A stretch of 64,000 bases of DNA from Tubulanus polymorphus. Taxonomy: Eukaryota; Nemertea; Palaeonemertea; Tubulaniformes; Tubulanidae. Location: contig NC_134026.1 of the NCBI RefSeq assembly GCF_964204645.1, forward strand, positions 124,001 through 188,000, written 5' to 3'. The notes beneath the pieces are model-generated. The model made no database searches and was not told where the DNA came from. It saw only the letters and a program-made list of their open reading frames with translations. Both the position numbers and the translations under genes were made by a program. Each line of letters opens with the position of its first letter. The stretch's first letter is position 1. Positions 58,522 through 64,000 of this stretch are shown here, piece by piece.

Positions 58522-58953
58522 ACCAGAACGACACGATATTTTTTCATCTTGGAAACAAAAACCGAACGACCACACGTGCTAAACAGAGTGAGAATCGTAC
58601 CATTTGCGGGATCCCAAATGCGACAGAAGCAGCTGTTACGAAACAAACAATGTTCTTCTAATTGCGACGAGATTAAAAATAACCATCACTCTCTGTCCAG
58701 TCGTAGATCTGCCGAGATAGATGTAGTAGACTCACTGTACAGAGAGACTTTCAACCGATCTTACAGGCGTCTATCTACCCCTCAGACAACCCCTCAGACA
58801 ACCCCTCAGACAACCCCTCAGACAACCCCTCAGACAACCCCTCAGACAACCCCTCAGACAACCCCTCAGACAACCCCTCAGACAAACTGCTATCTATGTC
58901 TAGCCCTAGATTATCTGCACGCACCTCTCCCTCCTCTCCCTAAACATCATTAA
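58522..58953 (+). CDS. Candidate exon with nine TPQT repeats
   Basis: A 144-codon open segment without an ATG near its start. The N-terminal 80 residues look protein-like (CSSNCDEIKNNHHSLSS, RRSAEIDVVDSLYRETFNRS). They are followed by nine perfect TPQT units encoded by a 12 bp minisatellite and a 20-residue tail (YLCLALDYLHAPLPPLP) to TAA. The 12 bp period preserves frame, which fits either selection or chance. No splice acceptor is convincing, and the downstream ATG exon begins 1 bp after this stop, so the two cannot both be coding in one mature transcript. Confidence 0.28.
   Translation, partial: TRTTRYFFILETKTERPHVLNRVRIVPFAGSQMRQKQLLRNKQCSSNCDEIKNNHHSLSSRRSAEIDVVDSLYRETFNRSYRRLSTPQTTPQTTPQTTPQTTPQTTPQTTPQTTPQTTPQTNCYLCLALDYLHAPLPPLPKHH
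58777..58884. repeat. 12 bp minisatellite, nine perfect copies
   Basis: ACCCCTCAGACA repeated nine times without a single mismatch, which implies recent expansion or homogenisation. Confidence 0.97.
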
Positions 58954-59007
58954 ATGGGTGAAGCCTGGATAATTCTATTTCTATACGCGGTGATTGTGTG
59001 GATTCAG
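58954..59007 (+). CDS. Candidate first exon: signal peptide
   Basis: ATG opens 18 codons, MGEAWIILFLYAVIVWIQ, ending in phase 0 at the donor TTCAG|GTAAAAAG. The hydrophobic run WIILFLYAVIVWI suits a signal peptide or signal anchor. A pyrimidine-rich stretch (CTCTCCCTCCTCTCCC) lies just upstream. The following exon was not found; the terminal-exon candidate at 62111 needs phase 1, so at least one other exon would lie between. Confidence 0.35.
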
Positions 59008-59297
59008 GTAAAAAGTTACAAATACTTTGAAGGAAAAATGCCCTGTACCGAGACTAGAAGCCTGTTGAAGTGTTGACGATCGGTTTTGTAAGGATGATGA
59101 GCCTAAGGGAAGGGGGGAGGGGTGGGGGTACAAGCAACAGCAGCATGTTTAATAACTATGATAAATTGTAGTATCACAATCATGAACGAATCTTGATTCG
59201 CAATAATATTTCGACCTATGATCGGATATTAATCGCCGCCAGTTGGCATTTGCCCCCGAGGTATGTTGAAGTTTATGATTCAATCTACTATAGCCGA

Positions 59298-59431
59298 TAG
59301 CCTCCCCGTAGCCTCCCGTAGCCTCGCGTAGCCTCGCGTAGCCTCCCGTAGCCTCGCGTAGCCTCGGGTAGCCTCCCGTAGCCTCCCGTAGCCTCGCGTA
59401 GCCTCGGGTAGCCTCCCGTAGCCTCGCGTAA
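59298..59431. repeat. 10 bp minisatellite
   Basis: Thirteen copies of GTAGCCTCCC / GTAGCCTCGC / GTAGCCTCGG in an irregular higher-order order. Confidence 0.95.
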
Positions 59432-59589
59432 AATTTAAATGGACTCAGTTTGTAATGGCCGCATGATGGAATCGATTATGAAGATTCGAATTCACTTCAT
59501 CGAATGGACAAAATGTTTAATGAAGTATCTAGACATTTCTTATATGTCAATGTACAGTAAACCTCATCAGTACGAGTTTAGGATTTGAG

Positions 59590-59757
59590 AGGGGTGGGTT
59601 TAGGAAAATTCGAAGGTCGGGGTTTAAAAAGAAAAATTAAAACCTCAATCGGAAGAGAGCGGTCCAGACCCCAGGTCCCGGCTCCACAGTTCTGAGTTAG
59701 TTCAATTTAACTCAGAACTGTGGAACTGGGTCCACAACCCCGACTAGATCCACCCCT
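59590..59757. mobile_element. 168 bp TIR element with central palindrome
   Basis: Begins AGGGGTGGGTTTAGG and ends CTAGATCCACCCCT; the ends are near-perfect inverted repeats of a type common in small hAT-like or unclassified DNA elements. The centre holds the perfect palindrome at 59684-59723. No ORF and no certain target duplication. Confidence 0.5.
59684..59723. repeat. Perfect 16 bp inverted repeat
   Basis: CCACAGTTCTGAGTTA and TAACTCAGAACTGTGG are exact reverse complements around the 8 bp loop GTTCAATT. The outer flanks continue as a weaker inverted repeat (GGTCCCGGCT / AACTGGGTCC). Confidence 0.92.
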
Positions 59758-59759
59758 GA

Positions 59760-62040
59760 ATTAAATGCAGTTTGTGAAGTACCACAAAATGAGCAATGCT
59801 CTTACAATACCGCGTTATATTCGCAGATTTCTGATAGAATTCAGTTAAGGACAAGTAGATGACATAGAAGTAAATGATTTCATGCAATTTTTATCGCGGC
59901 TCTTCAGCGCGTATGAAGTACGAGATATTGAGTGAGATATGAAGCACTCATCAGCAAAATTGCTGTTTGCTGTAGCTACTATTGTTTAATCTCCAAATGT
60001 CAGAATTTCAATGTCAGAAAGTCTGTTTCTTAGCCGTCTTAGCGATCAAAGAGCGAGCTTCATAAAAACGAACTTATTTCGATCGAATTGAAAAAAGTGT
60101 CGAGGGAAACCTGGTCCATGCAGCGGGATCTCAAATCCTATTCAACACCTGTAATAATTATTTAGTTTATGAAACGTGGCGTTACGTAAAGGCTGGTGAG
60201 TTAGATAAACTGAGCGGTACATGAGGAGTTAACTAAATAAACTGTGTTCTATAAATACCAGCCGGATTCTAGCTGTGGGTATTTTACCAAAATGGATGAC
60301 TTTTGACACCATTTCTACGGTTTGAATGAGGGCCATTTGTGTTATCCTCTAACTTTACCAGTTGTCCAGCTTTTTTGCCTTACAATATTTTGTAATTCCT
60401 TCTATTTCTTATTGTAAATTGATTCGTAAATAGAATATACAAAACAAGGAATGTCTGTTTCAGATAAAAGTCACATCTGCTTTGTAACTTCCTGTATTTG
60501 GAAGTTAGCAATATTTTATATTAATAATTACTAATAGGTAGGCTATAGTTTTTAGTGTAGTGTATAAAGGAGGAATCATGTTGAGGAGACCTACGAGCAA
60601 TCATCTCGTGATTGCTCGCAGGGAAGACGAAAATCCTGTGATTGTGAATATCTCCAGCTATATTCCTCGTGCAGGAATCTTGAATACCGTAATTCCTTCG
60701 CCCTTGAAAGAAGCTTCGCGGAGAAATCCCATCAAGAAAAAACCATCTTCGCGGTATCGAATTTTGTTTATAGTGGATTAAGTTCAGCGCTGTTTGGATG
60801 GATAATGTTGCTTGACGATATGAAACACAAATAAAAAGAAACCAGTTTTAGGCCTAATCCATCATAACGATTCTTGTTTAATTACTAGCACGCACGGTTT
60901 CTAAACGCGTTCTATCAGCTCAATGTATGAATAATTAAAAAGCATTGCATCGATCAATTTTCAAAGTTTTAATGATTAGCCTTGTGTGAATATTTTTTTC
61001 TGTCCACGTCACCGGGCTTTCAGTTCAGTTTCTCAGCGCTGAAGGTTTCTAGGTGTTTTGCATATTAACGAACTGGTGCGGAATCTCGTTAAGACGAGGA
61101 TCGAGCGCTGCGCTATGTGTGAATAGTGCATTGATTAGGTGGTTTTTATAATCTTTTCTGATAGCACTCAAATTGATGATTAATGAAACTTCTACCCAGA
61201 TTATTTATCACTATCACCCTGAAAGTCACCTCCAGTTTAGGAACCAACATAACACATATTTGTACAAGGTTTTATGAGGATATATTTCAAGTTTGTCAAT
61301 GTTATCAAAGCTCACTTCGGGATCGCGGTTACCTAGAATTATAAGCTCTATATGAACGCGAATTGAGTTTACAGCGGACAAGCGGAAAAAATACAACATT
61401 TTCAAAAAGACTAAAACAGCGAATAATTGTGTGATAATGTTCGTTGAAGTTATCGACCGTATCGGACACGGTCCCAGAGACACGTGATTAATTACTTCGG
61501 CGTTCTTTTTCGTTTTTGTATAACCTTAGTCGTTTAGGGGTCAATCAAACTGAATCGTCGACCTAATTCATCAAATAGACATCGGTCGTTCGGAGGGCGA
61601 TTCACTTGAGCGCAAAGGAGAATTCTAGTCCAGTCCCTGTACATTTGTCTTCGTCAACAGCGCAACGACACTGTGAAATTAACCGAGGCTACTAATGCTG
61701 TGTACTGCGTCTGATTACTCGCTCTAAACGCAGTAACTTGGAAAACTTGACGAATTACACGCGAAATGATGCAATATCGGCGAGGATGGCTGTCGTGTGG
61801 CTGCAGGTTGACGATCTCGGCCAAAAGGGCAACCGACAGATGTCCGGAATCACCTGCCCTCTGCCCCTTTCATTGTCTCGGTTTTAGGACATAAACTGCT
61901 CTGAATTCATAGAATACGTACGTGTAATTTCCAACGTGTACAAAAAAAATCGAGCGTGTTTTGAAATGACGGGTGTTGTGTGTAAGCTAAAGGCAAAGAC
62001 TGTCTGGTGTAGATTACACCTTCTCTTTGTACACCACGCT
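59760..62040. other. Gene-free stretch
   Basis: No firm gene. A 73-codon frame at 60560-60781 is followed by AATAAA and contains a perfect 10 bp hairpin (CGAGCAATCA / TGATTGCTCG at 60594-60618), but its start and splice context are unconvincing. Confidence 0.4.
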
Positions 62041-62110
62041 TTTTGCTTCAGGTGTCGGAATCGATCAGGTTTCACCACAGATGAAAACTGTTTGACATAT
62101 ACTTGATTAG

Positions 62111-62325
62111 TTTCGTTTGGCGAACGCGTTTACGACGCTTTGCCGTTTCGTACGAACCCTCGACGAAACGATGAAAACGTTACCGAGTATCGTGACGTAT
62201 GTTCTCCGCGAGACTTCACGCCGCAAACCGACGAGATACTTAACACTTTACACCCGCAGAATCACCGGTATACCCGGCTGCTGAACACCGGCTCCACACC
62301 GGCTAATGCGTTCAGACAGATTTAA
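62111..62325 (+). CDS. Candidate terminal exon, hydrophilic C-terminus
   Basis: After TTGATTAG an open segment of 70 codons runs to TAA in locally GC-rich sequence (about half GC against under 40 per cent around it): FGERVYDALPFRTNPRRND, ENVTEYRDVCSPRDF, TPQTDEILNTLHPQ, NHRYTRLLNTGSTP. It looks like a disordered cytoplasmic tail with several Tyr motifs. A strong acceptor (TTTTTGCTTCAG) sits at 62051, but its frame stops at 62106, so the exact exon start is unclear. No family recognised. Confidence 0.38.
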
Positions 62326-62329
62326 TCCT

Positions 62330-63320
62330 CGCTTCCCTGTGCACCTTCCCACTTACCTCGTGTGATAGTGGCCGTCACTGTGGTGACCCTGTACTATATA
62401 CAGGAAGCCGTTTTGTACTCATCGTCCTATGTGGCGTCCTATAGACGCTGAGCCCGTGACGTCATTGCCCCGTGATGGATATTTTTCATACATCTCCTAA
62501 AAACACAGGCAATTTCTCGCCACAGGTCGATTTGCTTCCAAGTGATCTAAAATAGCATTGATGTTTCGGGGTTTCTATAGACGTCGTTTCAGCAATTGAT
62601 TCTGTTTTCCAGTCAGTCATCCCACTAGGTGGTGTTGGCGTTGTTCAATACCACGAGTCTTCCCCATTTTGATAAGCGTCAAAAGCTAAGATATCATGCG
62701 AGGATCTGTTTAACCGCCAATAGGTGGCATTGTCACGTGCAAGAATCACGTGACTGCACGAACTCTATAACGAAGTGTCCAGTGACCTTGGGCAAGTTTC
62801 TTTCCGGTAAAGAATCCTCCAGCGGATTAAACATAATACATATATATATACATGCATATAAACATATATATATATATATATATACATCGGCGAGTGATTC
62901 TGTTGACGAACAGAGAAAGAACTAGAGGAAGTCCAGTAATTAGACGCCTGTGTTGCTAATTTCCATTTCGTGGCCAGAATGGTGAAGCGCAGACGGCTAC
63001 TAATCGGCAATTATTACTAGCTCACACGCATTATTCTGTCATCGGAAATCCACCAACAGCAACTGAGAACTAACGTCTAAAGCCAGTATTCTAAATGAAA
63101 TGCCGCTGGCTCTGTATACATATTATCTAAATCAACTTATTGCAGCTTGCATCACAAAGGACGACGATATTAGTATGTGATATATCGCAATAAACTCACA
63201 GATTTCACCTGACTATTCGAGGTTGTACGCACCAGGAATGACACTGATTTCTCCATCATAGATCACGTGATGCCGATATATTATGTTTACCGTCCAAGCA
63301 TCATCCGCAAACTTAGAAAG
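62330..63320. other. Gene-free stretch
   Basis: No supported gene. CACACGAG|GTAAGTGG on the minus strand near 62355 may be the donor of a 5' UTR exon. A (TA)n run lies at 62863-62882. Confidence 0.4.
62839..62885. repeat. (TA)n/(TACA) microsatellite
   Basis: Interrupted TA and CATA repeats, about 45 bp. Confidence 0.9.
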
Positions 63321-63330
63321 TCACATTTGA

Positions 63331-63545
63331 CGGCGGGCCAAATTGGCACGGATCAGGCCACTCACTAGATACTCAATAATGCTTAAACAAATCGTTTCCG
63401 GAACCAGTTGCAATTCACATGCAATAATTTGACCCGTACTAAGATTGGCTCGGGCCTGGTCCGAAGTTTTTGGTTGGGCCAAACAGGCACGAGCCCATTT
63501 GCAACCGTGTGAACAGTTGTTCCGGGCCTAATTGGACGCGAACTA
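63331..63545. repeat. Dispersed repeat with GGCCCGG motifs, second copy
   Basis: Contains GGCGGGCCAAATTGGCACGG, GGCTCGGGCCTGGTCCGAAG, TTTTTGGTTGGGCC and TTCCGGGCCTAATTGG. Segments match 30.55-30.77 kb, some in inverted order, and the two outer parts are themselves partly inverted copies, suggesting a TIR element. Confidence 0.5.
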
Positions 63546-64000
63546 GTGAAGAGCCTCTATATCAAATAGAGAATCCCGCAGTTTAAAAGAAAAAAGTTTG
63601 AAATGTTTCCTTCTAATGTTATAACAACGTTGTAAACGTATATCAATTCATCGCTGATTACTACTATCAGAATCAGTCGGAACGTTGAACTCGAGGAAAC
63701 ATTCGGAATCTTTCCTCATAAGATGGACACCTAATGACTGTGTGTTACTGTGTTTTATTCGATGTGTGAAATGTCTTGAAGAGTATATTGCACTTTTATA
63801 GCAAACACGACATCGGTGCGTACAGATCTCTCGATAGAACGGTTATTATTCAAACCTCGTTAACGAGCACGAATGCTTTTCCTTTTACCATTATATAACA
63901 CAGAGTTGCTAAACGAAAAGAACAGAACTGGCGGAAGCAAAAAACGACGATGTCTACAGAATCAGCAAAACTACACGACGACGTCGTCAAACACTCCGGT

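Noticed and set aside
60542-60781. 73-80 codon frame followed by AATAAA
   Set aside because: Start and acceptor are weak, no domain; phase does not fit the signal-peptide exon at 58954.

Overview
The window looks like a piece of a gene-sparse animal nuclear genome, most likely a lophotrochozoan and probably a mollusc. The reasons are split genes with GT-AG introns, two nuclear tRNA-Glu genes, tRNA-derived SINE-like repeats, small inverted-repeat elements, very many mini- and microsatellites, and an intronless linker histone whose Ser/Arg repeat plus winged-helix layout resembles mollusc sperm protamine-like (PL-I) H1 proteins. The taxon is an inference from gene types. No prokaryotic operon, CRISPR array, plasmid origin or viral gene was seen, and most open frames over 60 codons appear to be chance.

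Layout. 0-16 kb: repeat-rich DNA crossed by one minus-strand gene. A signal-peptide exon at 15.8 kb and an extracellular-domain exon (DUF7044-like) at 3.5 kb fit in phase across a 12 kb intron; the gene runs off the left edge. 16-23.4 kb: mostly non-coding, with a SINE copy, a 287 bp TIR element, and a weakly supported small coding region at 20.7-21.5 kb. 23.5-26.5 kb: a complete six-exon ABHD11 orthologue (mitochondrial alpha/beta hydrolase) with two pogo-like MITEs in its introns, one of them carrying a tRNA-derived SINE-like unit. 26.6-41.6 kb: sparse; a duplicated 245 bp block, a 19 bp minisatellite, a G18 tract and several orphan exon candidates. 41.7-42.4 kb: the PL-type histone H1 with a histone 3' stem-loop, a purine-rich element and a polyadenylation signal. 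44.7 and 52.9 kb: two identical tRNA-Glu(TTC) genes flanking an intronless rhodopsin-like GPCR at 45.5 kb. 53-64 kb: long (TA)n, several minisatellites, a signal-peptide first-exon candidate at 58.95 kb and a GC-rich terminal-exon candidate at 62.1 kb.

The confident genes do not form a pathway; they are unrelated single-copy loci (mitochondrial metabolism, sperm chromatin, neuropeptide-type signalling, translation) in repetitive DNA. The notable structure is the repeat landscape: at least four dispersed families occur two or more times in the window, and in one of them a core segment is inverted between copies.
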